From Paraburkholderia translucens (GTDB lineage Bacteria; Pseudomonadota; Gammaproteobacteria; Burkholderiales; Burkholderiaceae), in assembly GCF_020881035.1 (NCBI RefSeq), contig NZ_JAJITC010000001.1, forward strand, positions 1-64,000: a stretch of 64,000 bases of DNA, read 5' to 3'. Below the pieces are notes generated by a model that was not told the origin of the DNA, made no database searches, and was given only the letters and a program-made list of their open reading frames with translations. Made by a program: the position numbers and the translations under genes. Of this stretch, positions 54,301 through 62,646 are shown piece after piece (the first letter of the stretch is position 1; each line of letters opens with the position of its first letter).

Positions 54301-55767
54301 ATGGCCGCGACCGGTTACATGGCACGCAAGACCGTTGCCGATATCGTCGGCAGCGCCGACGTCGAAGAAGGCCGCAAGCTGTCCAAAACGCTGGGCGCGA
54401 CGAGTATCACCGCGATGGGCATCGGCGCGATCATCGGCGCCGGCATCTTCGTGCTGACCGGCACCGCCGCGGCGCGGTTCGCGGGACCGGCCATCACGCT
54501 GTCGTTCGTGCTGGGCGGCGTCGCGTGCGCGTTCGTCGGCCTGTGCTATTCGGAGCTCGCGGCAATGCTGCCCGTGTGCGGCAGCAGCTACACCTATACG
54601 TATGCGACGCTTGGTGAAATCTTCGCGTGGATCATCGGCTGGGACCTGATCCTCGAATACGCGATGGGCGCGGCGACCGTCGCGGTCGGCTGGTCCGGCT
54701 ACATCGTGAGCCTGTTGCGCAATGCCGGCATCGAGATTCCCCCCACCCTCGCCGCCGCACCCGGCACCGTCGTCAAACTGCCCGATGGCTCGACGATCAC
54801 TGGCGTCATCAACCTGCCAGCGGTGGTGATCGTTGCGATCCTGACCACGATGCTCGTGTTGGGTACGAAGGAATCGGCGCGTCTGAACAACGTAATGGTT
54901 GCGATCAAGCTGACCGTGGTCGTCGCGTTCATCGCCATCGGGATGTTTTTCATCAAGCCGGAACACTGGCATCCCTACCTGCCTGCCAACACCGGCCAGT
55001 TCGGCAGTTTCGGGATGAGCGGCATTCTGCGCGGCTCGGCCGTGGTGTTCTTCGCGTTCATCGGCTTCGATGCAGTGTCGACCGCCGCGCAGGAAGCGCG
55101 GCGGCCCCAGCGCGACATGCCGATCGGCATTCTCGGTTCGCTGATCATCTGTACGGTGCTGTATATCTTCGTCGCGGCCGTCCTGACCGGACTCGTTCCC
55201 TACACCGAGCTGAACGTCCCCGATCCGATCGCCAAAGGCGTCGACGCGATCGGGATGACCTGGTTCGCGATCCTGATCAAAATCGGCGCGCTGACGGGGC
55301 TGACCACCGTGATCCTCGTGCTGCTCTACGGACAAAGCCGCATTTTCTTCACGATGTCGCAGGACGGTTTGTTGCCGCCGATGTTCGCGCGTGTGCATTC
55401 CCGGCTGCACACGCCGTATCTGAGCCAGATGCTGATCGGCACCGTCGTCGCGATCGTCTCTGCGCTGACGCCGATCGGCGTGCTCGGCGAGATGGTCAGC
55501 ATCGGCACGCTGTTCGCGTTCATCCTCGTGTGCGGCGCGGTGATCTATCTGCGGCGCAGCGACTCCGAAGCGTTGCGTCCGTTCCGCGCGCCCGGCGTGC
55601 CGGTCGTGCCGGTGCTCGGCATCCTGCTCTGCCTGCTGCTGATGCTTGGCTTGCCGCTCGTCACCTGGATGCGGCTCGTCGTCTGGCTCGTGATCGGCAT
55701 GACAATCTATCTGTCGTACGGGCGCAATCATTCGGTATTGCGGCATCCGGAGTTGCGCAAGTGGTGA
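54301..55767 (+). CDS. APC-superfamily amino-acid permease (cationic amino acid transporter type)
   Basis: This 488-residue inner-membrane permease has about 12-13 hydrophobic helices. It carries the consensus substrate-site motif at the start of helix 1 (AMGIGAIIGAGIFVLTGTAA), the CAT-type helix 3 region (LGEIFAWIIGWDLILEYAMG), FFAFIGFDAVSTAAQEARRP with the following QRDMPIGI, and IFFTMSQDGLLPPMFARVH. It belongs to the YfnA/CAT group that imports basic or neutral amino acids by proton symport. An AAGGGACGACTC site precedes the ATG; a second in-frame ATG at 54319 is possible. It is convergent with the glutamine synthetase gene. Confidence 0.92.
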   Translation: MAATGYMARKTVADIVGSADVEEGRKLSKTLGATSITAMGIGAIIGAGIFVLTGTAAARFAGPAITLSFVLGGVACAFVGLCYSELAAMLPVCGSSYTYTYATLGEIFAWIIGWDLILEYAMGAATVAVGWSGYIVSLLRNAGIEIPPTLAAAPGTVVKLPDGSTITGVINLPAVVIVAILTTMLVLGTKESARLNNVMVAIKLTVVVAFIAIGMFFIKPEHWHPYLPANTGQFGSFGMSGILRGSAVVFFAFIGFDAVSTAAQEARRPQRDMPIGILGSLIICTVLYIFVAAVLTGLVPYTELNVPDPIAKGVDAIGMTWFAILIKIGALTGLTTVILVLLYGQSRIFFTMSQDGLLPPMFARVHSRLHTPYLSQMLIGTVVAIVSALTPIGVLGEMVSIGTLFAFILVCGAVIYLRRSDSEALRPFRAPGVPVVPVLGILLCLLLMLGLPLVTWMRLVVWLVIGMTIYLSYGRNHSVLRHPELRKW

Positions 55768-55884
55768 GTGAATCAAGGCCGCGCGATCGAGCGACTTCAG
55801 CGCCCGGCCCTTCCCGTTCGCGGGACACTGTATAGCGGATATGAAAGCTGCCCTTCGTGGCGGGTGACAGCCTGTGTCGTTCTT

Positions 55885-57390
55885 CTAGGTATCGAAGTAC
55901 AGGTAAAACTCCCACGGATGCGGGCGCAGTTTGAGTGTGTCGACCTCTCGTTTTCGCTTGTATTCGATCCAGGTCTGGATCACGTCGTCGGTGAACACGT
56001 CGCCTTGACGCAGGAACGCGTGGTCGGCTTCGAGCGCGGCCAGCGCAGCTTCGAGGGAACCCGGCACCTGCCGTATGGCGCTGGCTTCTTCGGGCGGCAG
56101 GTCGTATATGTTGCGGTCAAGCGGATCGCCCGGGTCCATCTTGTTCTCGATGCCGTCGAGGCCCGCCATCATCATCGCCGCGAACGCCAGGTACGGATTC
56201 GCGGACGGGTCCGGACAGCGAAACTCGACGCGCCGCGCATTGGGCGAATCCGAATACATCGGGATGCGCGCCGCAGCCGAACGGTTGCGCTGGGACATCG
56301 CCAGATTGACGGGCGCCTCATACCCCGGCACCAAACGCTTGTAGGAATTCGTCGTCGGCGCGCAGAACGCCATGAGCGCGGGCGCATGCTGAAGCAGTCC
56401 GCCGATGTACCAGCGGCACAGGTCGGAAGTCAGGGCCCAGCCGCCCGCGTCGTAAAAGAGATTCAGGTCGTCTTTCCACAAACTCTGATGACAATGCATG
56501 CCGCTCGCGTTGTCGGCAAACAGCGGTTTCGGCATGAAGGTGGCCACCTTGCCGTGCCGGCGCGCGACGTTCTTGCAGATGTACTTGTAGATCATCACGT
56601 TGTCGGCCATGCGGTTGAGCGTCGCAAAGCGCATGTCGATCTCATTCTGTCCCGCGGTCGCGACTTCGTGGTGATGCACTTCGATCTGGACGCCCGCCTG
56701 CTGCAGCGTCAGCGCGATCTGCGAGCGGATCTCCTGCAGCGTGTCATGGGGCGGTACCGGGAAGTAGCCCTCCTTGTAGCGTTGCTTGTAGCCGAGATTG
56801 CCACCGCCGTATGCGCCGTCGTCCCGTCCGGTGGTCCAGTCGCCTTCGGCCGATTCGACATAGTAGTAGCCGCTGTGCTGGTCCTGTCCGAAGCGGATCG
56901 AATCGAATATGAAGAATTCCAGCTCCGGCCCGAAATAACAGGTGGTCGCGATGCCCGTCTGACGCAGATAGTTCTCAGCTTTCTTCGCGATGTAGCGCGG
57001 ATCGCGCGAATACGGCTGCCGCAGTACCGGATCGACTACGTCGCAAATCATCGACAGGGTCGGGGTGTCACACACCGGGTCGACGAAGGCAGTTGCCGGG
57101 TCGGGCAGGAGCAGCATGTCGGACTCATGTATCTCCTGGAAGCCGCGGATCGACGAACCGTCGAAGCCGATGCCGGCGCTGAAGAGATCGTCGTGAACCT
57201 CGGGGAGCGTGATCGAGAAATGCTGCCAGAGTCCGGGCAAGTCGGTGAACTTCAGATCGACGATCTGGATGCCTTGCTTTTGCAGCAGGTCGGTCACGTC
57301 GCCTGCGTTTCGTGGGCGCGTGACGCGATAGCTGCCCGCCTCGACGGACACCGCAAACGGCGATCCGTTGGTTCCTTGCGCACTGGCCAT
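55885..57390 (-). CDS. glutamine synthetase type I paralogue
   Basis: This ~501-residue enzyme has the GSI beta-grasp domain ([20 protein letters not shown]) and the catalytic domain: [43 protein letters not shown] (metal/ammonia site), [20 protein letters not shown] with [26 protein letters not shown], and NIYDLPPEE with the tyrosine that is adenylylated in GlnA. It is ~30 residues longer than standard GlnA at the N-terminus ([20 protein letters not shown]), so it is probably a second copy (glnA2-like) rather than the housekeeping enzyme. No ntrBC genes follow. Confidence 0.93.
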   Translation of the reverse strand: MASAQGTNGSPFAVSVEAGSYRVTRPRNAGDVTDLLQKQGIQIVDLKFTDLPGLWQHFSITLPEVHDDLFSAGIGFDGSSIRGFQEIHESDMLLLPDPATAFVDPVCDTPTLSMICDVVDPVLRQPYSRDPRYIAKKAENYLRQTGIATTCYFGPELEFFIFDSIRFGQDQHSGYYYVESAEGDWTTGRDDGAYGGGNLGYKQRYKEGYFPVPPHDTLQEIRSQIALTLQQAGVQIEVHHHEVATAGQNEIDMRFATLNRMADNVMIYKYICKNVARRHGKVATFMPKPLFADNASGMHCHQSLWKDDLNLFYDAGGWALTSDLCRWYIGGLLQHAPALMAFCAPTTNSYKRLVPGYEAPVNLAMSQRNRSAAARIPMYSDSPNARRVEFRCPDPSANPYLAFAAMMMAGLDGIENKMDPGDPLDRNIYDLPPEEASAIRQVPGSLEAALAALEADHAFLRQGDVFTDDVIQTWIEYKRKREVDTLKLRPHPWEFYLYFDT

Positions 57391-57471
57391 AACTGTGTCC
57401 TCTTCCGCCCCTCGACGTATAGACCAACGTTAGTACGTCTACGTGCGAAAACAAGGCAGAAGTGAGCGGCT
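57391..57471. promoter_or_regulatory. upstream region of the glutamine synthetase paralogue with an imperfect palindrome
   Basis: Within the 81-base gap, TAGAC (57420-57424) and GTCTA (57437-57441) form an inverted repeat that extends outward as ACGTA/TACGT, offset by two bases. It lies about 30 bases upstream of the GS ATG and could be a regulator site. No sigma-54 (GG-N10-GC) box was evident. Confidence 0.3.
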
Positions 57472-57675
57472 CTAGCGGTCTTCCGCCAGCGCCTTCAGAT
57501 GGGCTTCCCCGGCATCTTTAGCAGCGGCGTGAGTCGCATATGTCTCGTCCGAAACGAGCGAGCGTTTGACCTCGCGAGCCCCGAAGTCGACGAGCGTGAT
57601 TACCCAGACATGCTCGCCACCCTGCTCGGCCGTTTGCACGAACGCGCGCACGTCGCCCTTGTCGTCTGATTTCAT
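57472..57675 (-). CDS. small acidic hypothetical protein (67 aa)
   Basis: This 67-residue protein begins at ATG 57675 behind a near-perfect AAGGAGGT ribosome site, which rules out the longer frame to 57849. Its fold seems to be beta-alpha (VRAFVQTAEQGGEHVWVITL, SLVSDETYATHAAAKDAGEA). Relatives in Burkholderiales are annotated as hypothetical or DUF proteins, as far as I recall. It is followed by the glutamine synthetase gene 81 bases away on the same strand and might share a transcript. Confidence 0.8.
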   Translation of the reverse strand: MKSDDKGDVRAFVQTAEQGGEHVWVITLVDFGAREVKRSLVSDETYATHAAAKDAGEAHLKALAEDR

Positions 57676-57889
57676 CGTGACCTCCTTGTGGAAAAGTCGC
57701 GCGCGCAAGTGTTGCGCGATGACAAGCTGCTCGCGAGCCGGCGAGCCGGTGTCACCGAAACTGCTGCGCGCGTAAGTCGATCTTAGGCGATGGAATCGCA
57801 CCAATGACGGTTTTCTCGTGCGAGAGCTGCCATGCCGGTGGCTTGGCACGAGAGTTGAAGCGTTCCCTTAGAGGTCTTGCAGTTTGCCG

Positions 57890-57931
57890 TTCACAATTAA
57901 TTGTGAAATCAGACAGATCAATTTGATTTCA
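57890..57931. promoter_or_regulatory. perfect 18-bp palindrome plus second inverted repeat upstream of the RND operon
   Basis: TTCACAATTAATTGTGAA at 57890-57907 is a perfect 18-bp palindrome. It is followed by TGAAATCA (57904-57911) and TGATTTCA (57924-57931), an 8-bp inverted repeat with a 12-base spacer that overlaps the first. Dyads of this kind are typical of TetR- or MarR-family operators on efflux operons. No regulator gene lies next to the operon in this window. The site could equally serve the divergent 67-residue gene. Confidence 0.7.
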
Positions 57932-58231
57932 AAAAAACGAATGCGAATCGACTGTCAATTCCATTGAAATCGAAAGAAAACTCCGTTTGTCACCTGCCCC
58001 GGGCGAGGTCCCGTTAGGGCGTCCGCGGGCGCGTGCGCGCCATTGCGAGTCCATTCCACTCGCATCGGGCAGGAATGAATTGACAAGTCACCCAGACACG
58101 GTAGGATCAACGGAAATCTCTTCCGGGCATCATTCCGCCTCCCATTTCCAAATAGTTAAACCGACCGCAAACCGTTATACCGTCACTGATCTCGCGTGCA
58201 AAAAAGACTGCCTTGATCAAAGGAGTTTCTC

Positions 58232-59440
58232 TTGCCTAGCTCCGCATTCCGCCTGCGTAGTCGTGCCGCATCGCTGCTGATCATCGGTTTGCCGTTCCTG
58301 CTTGCCGCCTGCAACGAACGGCAGAACACGCCCACCGCCGCATCCATGCCGCCGGTTCCCGTGCTGGTCGAAACGGTTTCCACTACCGCTGTCGCCGATG
58401 TCGTCGAGTTGCCGGGCCGCATCGAGGCCGTGCGCAGCGCCGAGATTCGCGCGCGCGTCGATGGCATCGTCGAGCGCACGCTCTATCAGGAAGGCACGGA
58501 TCTGCCGGCCAACGCCCCGCTCTTCCAGATCGACCCGCGCGACTATCGCGCACAGTTGGAGCAGGCCAAGGCGGCGCTGGCACGCGCGACCTCCGTGCGC
58601 GACAACGCGGCCTCGGTGGTGGACCGATTCAAGCCGCTCGTCGGCCGTCGCGCGGTCAGCGCTCAGGAATACGACGCCGCGCTCGCGACGATGCAGCAGG
58701 CCCAGGCCAACGTCGCCGACGCGCAGGCCGCCGTGTCACTCGCGCAACTGCGGCTCGATCGCTGCATCGTGCGCACGCCCATCGCCGGGCGCGCGGGCCG
58801 CGCGCTCGTCACTGAAGGCGCGCTCGTCAGCGCCGGCGCGGCGACGCTGCTCGCCCAGGTCAACCAGCTGACGCCCATCAACGCGGTGTTCACGCAGTCG
58901 AACACCGCGATGCTCGACATCGAGCAGCAGATCCAGTCGGGCACGCGCAAGCCGACCAGCATGAAGCACGTCGAGGTGCAGCTGATCCTCGCGAACGGCC
59001 AGCTCTACAACGAGCCGGGCTTTCTGGACTTCGCCGATCTCGTCGTCGATCCGTCCACCGGCACGCAGACGGTGCGCGCGCGGTTCGCGAATCCGGACCG
59101 CACGCTATTGCCGGGGCAGTTCGTGCGTGGGCGCATCATCGGGACGGGCAATCTGCAGGGCATTCGCATTCCCGAGCGGGCGGTGCAGATCGAGCACGGC
59201 GTAGCCAGCGTCGCGCTGGTCGCCGAGGACGGCACCGTGGTCCGCCGTAACATCGATCTCGGCGAACAGGGCGAAGGACGCTGGACCGTGCGCGCTGGTC
59301 TGAAGGCCGGTGAGCGGCTGATCGTCGATGGGTGGCAGAAAGTGCAGCCGGGTCAGCATGTCGACGCGAGGCCCGCGCCCAATGCGCCGCCGGCGGCGCA
59401 GCCGTCCGCCTCCCCCGCCACCGCATCGGCCGCGCACTGA
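58232..59440 (+). CDS. RND efflux periplasmic adaptor (MexA/AcrA family lipoprotein)
   Basis: This 402-residue membrane-fusion protein starts with TTG at 58232, 8 bases after AAAGGAG. The lipobox is LLAAC (Cys about residue 27). It has the four-domain MFP layout: barrel-sandwich (RAEIRARVDGIVERTLYQEG region), a short alpha-hairpin (about 95-165), and IVRTPIAGRAGRALVTEGAL, then a beta-barrel and a C-terminal Pro/Ala tail. The adaptor couples pump to outer-membrane channel across the periplasm. The pump gene follows after 11 bases. Confidence 0.93.
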   Translation: MPSSAFRLRSRAASLLIIGLPFLLAACNERQNTPTAASMPPVPVLVETVSTTAVADVVELPGRIEAVRSAEIRARVDGIVERTLYQEGTDLPANAPLFQIDPRDYRAQLEQAKAALARATSVRDNAASVVDRFKPLVGRRAVSAQEYDAALATMQQAQANVADAQAAVSLAQLRLDRCIVRTPIAGRAGRALVTEGALVSAGAATLLAQVNQLTPINAVFTQSNTAMLDIEQQIQSGTRKPTSMKHVEVQLILANGQLYNEPGFLDFADLVVDPSTGTQTVRARFANPDRTLLPGQFVRGRIIGTGNLQGIRIPERAVQIEHGVASVALVAEDGTVVRRNIDLGEQGEGRWTVRAGLKAGERLIVDGWQKVQPGQHVDARPAPNAPPAAQPSASPATASAAH

Positions 59441-59451
59441 CGGGCTCGCCG

Positions 59452-62400
59452 ATGAATCGATTCTTCGTCGCCCGGCCGGTTTTCGCGTGGGTCATTGCCC
59501 TTTTCATCGTGCTGTTCGGCGCGATCGCGCTTTCACTGCTGCCGGTCGAGCAGTATCCCGACGTCGCTCCGCCGTCGCTCAGCATCTCCGCAGTCTTCAG
59601 CGGCGCGGACGCGAGCACGCTCGAGCGCACCGTCACGTCGATCGTCGAAGACGAGATGAACGGCATCGAGAATTTCCTGTACATGTCGTCGGTGAGCCGC
59701 GCGAACGGCACGATGCAGATCACCGTGGTGCTGAAGCCCGGCACCAATCTCGACATCGCGCGCACCCAGGTGCAGGACCGGCTGAGCCGCGTCGAACCGC
59801 GCCTGCCGCTCGAAGTCCGCCAGATCGGCTTGAGCGTGACGAAGGCGTCGTCGGGCTTTCTGATGCTGGTTGCGCTGCAGGCGACCGACGCCACCACCAG
59901 CGCCGTCGCAATGGGCAACTTCGCGTCGAACAACATCATCAACGAACTGCGCCGTATCGACGGCGTCGGCGACGTGCAATTGTTCGGCTCGTCGTACGCG
60001 ATGCGCATCTGGCTCGATCCGCGCAAGCTCGCGGGCTTCGGCCTGTCGGCGAGCGAGGTGCTGCAGGCGATCCAGGAGCAGAACAGTCAGACCGCGGGCG
60101 GCGGCCTCGGCGACCAGCCGATCGCGCCGGGCGCCGAATTCAATGCGCAGATCGTCACGCAAAGCCGCTTCTCGACGCCCGAGCAGTTCCGCGAAATCAT
60201 CGTGCACGCGAATCCGGACGGCTCGACCGTGCGAGTCGGCGACGTCGCGCGAGTCGAGCTAGGCAACGACAGCTACGGCAACCGGCTGACCGTCAACGGC
60301 AAGGTGTCGGCCGGCATCGCGATCCAGCTCGCGAGCGGTGCGAACGCGCTCGCGGTCGCCAGGGCGGTACGCCAGCGAATGAACGAATTGCAGCCGATTT
60401 TCCCGCGCGGCGTCACATGGACCGTGCCGTTCGACACCACGCCGTTCATCACGACCTCGGTGAACGGTGTGCTCCGCACGATGGTCGAGGCGCTGCTGCT
60501 CGTGACCGTCGTGGTGTTCCTGTTCCTGCAGGACTGGCGCGCCACCGTGATTCCGACGATCGTCGTGCCGATCGCGCTGATCGGCACCTGTGCGGGGCTC
60601 TATCTGTTCGGGCTATCGATCAACATTCTGTCGCTGTTCGGCATGGTGGTCGCGATCGGTATTCTCAACGACGATGCGATCGTCGTCGTCGAAAACGTCG
60701 CGCGCGTCATGCGCGAGGACGGGCTCAGCGCGCCGCGCGCAACGGTCAAGGCGGTCGGGCAGATTTCGGGCGCGGCGATCGCGAGTACGCTGGTGCTCGT
60801 CGCGGTGTTCATTCCGATGGCGTTTTTCCCGGGATCGACGGGCGGCATCTACCGGCAGTTCTCGGTCACGCTGGCGGTGTCGATCACGCTGTCGACGCTG
60901 CTGGCGCTGACGCTCGGCGCGGCCATGTGCGCGGCGCTGTTGCGCAGCGAGGCGGCCGCCGGCGAGCGGCCGAAGAATGCGGCTTCGCGTCTGCTGCATC
61001 GCGTGTTCGACGGCTTCAATCGCGGGCTCGACGCGGGCACCACGCGCTATGTCGGCGGCGTCGACGCGATGTTGCGCTCGCCGTTGCGCTGGCTGCTGGT
61101 GTTCGTCGCGGCCTGCGCGATCACCGCGTTCTTCTTCCTGCGACTGCCGACCGGCTTTCTGCCGACCGAAGATCAGGGGCATATCTTCATCACGTACACG
61201 AGCGCGCCGGGTTCGACCGAACAGCGCACGCAGCACGCGATCGACCAGGTCGAGGCATTTCTGCGGCAGCAGCCGCAGGTGCGCAACATCGCGTCGGTAA
61301 CGGGCTTCAGCTTCTTCGGCCAGGGACAATCGGCGGCACTGTCGTTCGTCGATCTGAAGCCGTGGGACGAGCGCCCGGGCGAGGCGAATTCGGCGAGCGC
61401 GCTGGTGCGTCGCGCGAACGGCGCATTCCAGCAGATTCCCGAGGCGTTCATTTTTGCGCTCGACCCGCCGGCGATTCCCTCGCTCGGTAACGCGACCGGC
61501 TTCACGATGAAGATCCAGGATCGCAGCGGCGTCGGTGGCGAAGCGCTTCAGCAGGCCGCGCGGCGCATGATGATCGAGGCGTCACAAAGTCCTGTGCTCG
61601 CTGGCGTGCGTGCCGAGGGCATGCCGGAGGCGCCGCAGCTCTACGTCGAGATCGACCGCGTGAAGGCCCGCGCGCTCGGCCTGCAGATCGGTCAGGTCAA
61701 TCAGGCGCTGGCGTTGACGTTCGGCGCGAACTACGTGAACGACTTCGTGTTCGAGGGCAACGTGCTGCGTGTGCTACTGCAGGCGGATGCCGAACAGCGC
61801 ATGCGCGCCGAGGACGTGACCTCGCTGCGCCTGCGCAACAACCGCGGCGAGATGGTGCCGTTCTCGACCTTCACGCGCGTGCGCTGGATTTCCGGGCCGC
61901 AGCAGCTCGAACGCTATAACGGCTTTCCGTCCGCGACGCTATCGGGCCAGGCCGCGCCCGGCCGCTCGAGCGGCGCGGCGATCGCCGAGATGGAGCGCAT
62001 CGCGTCGCACGTGTTGACCGGCAACCTGAGCTACGAATGGACCGGCACCGCGCTCGAGGAAAAGCAGGCGGCCGGCCAGATCGGCTTGCTGCTGGGGCTG
62101 TCGCTCGTGGTCGTGTTCCTGCTGCTCGCGGCGCTGTACGAGAGCTGGGCGATTCCGGTGGCGGTGCTGCTGATCATTCCGTTCGGCGTGATCGGCGCGG
62201 TGGTGCTGACGATGCTGCGTGGACTGTCCGCGGACGTGTACTTCAACATCGGCCTCGTGACGATCATCGGCCTCGCGGCGAAAAACGCGATCCTGATCGT
62301 CGAGTTCGCGATCAAGGAGGAGTCGGAAGGAAAAGACGCGCTGGCCGCGGCGAGGAGCGGCGCGCAGCAGCGCCTGCGCCCTATTCTGATGACCAGCGTC

Positions 62401-62646
62401 ACGTTCGTGTTGGGCATGATGCCGCTCGTGCTCGCAACCGGCGCGGGCGCCGCGAGCCGGCGCGCGGTCGGCACCGGCGTGATGGGCAGCATGCTGACCG
62501 CCACATTGTTCGGGATCTTCTTTACGCCGCTGTTCTACGTGGCCGCGCGGCGCTGGCTCAGCCGCAGGAAGCGCAGCGTCGATCTCGACGATGACGATTC
62601 GACGGCTGCGCCAGGGGAATTGGGTGGAGGACAGCGCGATGCGTAA
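59452..62646 (+). CDS. RND multidrug efflux pump, inner-membrane transporter (MexB/AcrB/HAE1 family)
   Basis: This 1064-residue proton-driven pump has 12 predicted helices and two large periplasmic loops. Opening MNRFFVARPVFAWVIALFIV is the family start. It carries RIDGVGDVQLFG, the central GMVVAIGILNDDAIVVVENV with the charged helix-4 residues (paired Asp), PTGFLPTEDQG, and the late GLAAKNAILIVEFAIKEE and MTSVTFVLGMMPLVLATGAG motifs. HAE1-type pumps export drugs, dyes, solvents and bile acids. The ATG at 59452 has the standard distance from the adaptor; the outer-membrane gene overlaps its end by 8 bases. Confidence 0.96.
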   Translation: MNRFFVARPVFAWVIALFIVLFGAIALSLLPVEQYPDVAPPSLSISAVFSGADASTLERTVTSIVEDEMNGIENFLYMSSVSRANGTMQITVVLKPGTNLDIARTQVQDRLSRVEPRLPLEVRQIGLSVTKASSGFLMLVALQATDATTSAVAMGNFASNNIINELRRIDGVGDVQLFGSSYAMRIWLDPRKLAGFGLSASEVLQAIQEQNSQTAGGGLGDQPIAPGAEFNAQIVTQSRFSTPEQFREIIVHANPDGSTVRVGDVARVELGNDSYGNRLTVNGKVSAGIAIQLASGANALAVARAVRQRMNELQPIFPRGVTWTVPFDTTPFITTSVNGVLRTMVEALLLVTVVVFLFLQDWRATVIPTIVVPIALIGTCAGLYLFGLSINILSLFGMVVAIGILNDDAIVVVENVARVMREDGLSAPRATVKAVGQISGAAIASTLVLVAVFIPMAFFPGSTGGIYRQFSVTLAVSITLSTLLALTLGAAMCAALLRSEAAAGERPKNAASRLLHRVFDGFNRGLDAGTTRYVGGVDAMLRSPLRWLLVFVAACAITAFFFLRLPTGFLPTEDQGHIFITYTSAPGSTEQRTQHAIDQVEAFLRQQPQVRNIASVTGFSFFGQGQSAALSFVDLKPWDERPGEANSASALVRRANGAFQQIPEAFIFALDPPAIPSLGNATGFTMKIQDRSGVGGEALQQAARRMMIEASQSPVLAGVRAEGMPEAPQLYVEIDRVKARALGLQIGQVNQALALTFGANYVNDFVFEGNVLRVLLQADAEQRMRAEDVTSLRLRNNRGEMVPFSTFTRVRWISGPQQLERYNGFPSATLSGQAAPGRSSGAAIAEMERIASHVLTGNLSYEWTGTALEEKQAAGQIGLLLGLSLVVVFLLLAALYESWAIPVAVLLIIPFGVIGAVVLTMLRGLSADVYFNIGLVTIIGLAAKNAILIVEFAIKEESEGKDALAAARSGAQQRLRPILMTSVTFVLGMMPLVLATGAGAASRRAVGTGVMGSMLTATLFGIFFTPLFYVAARRWLSRRKRSVDLDDDDSTAAPGELGGGQRDA

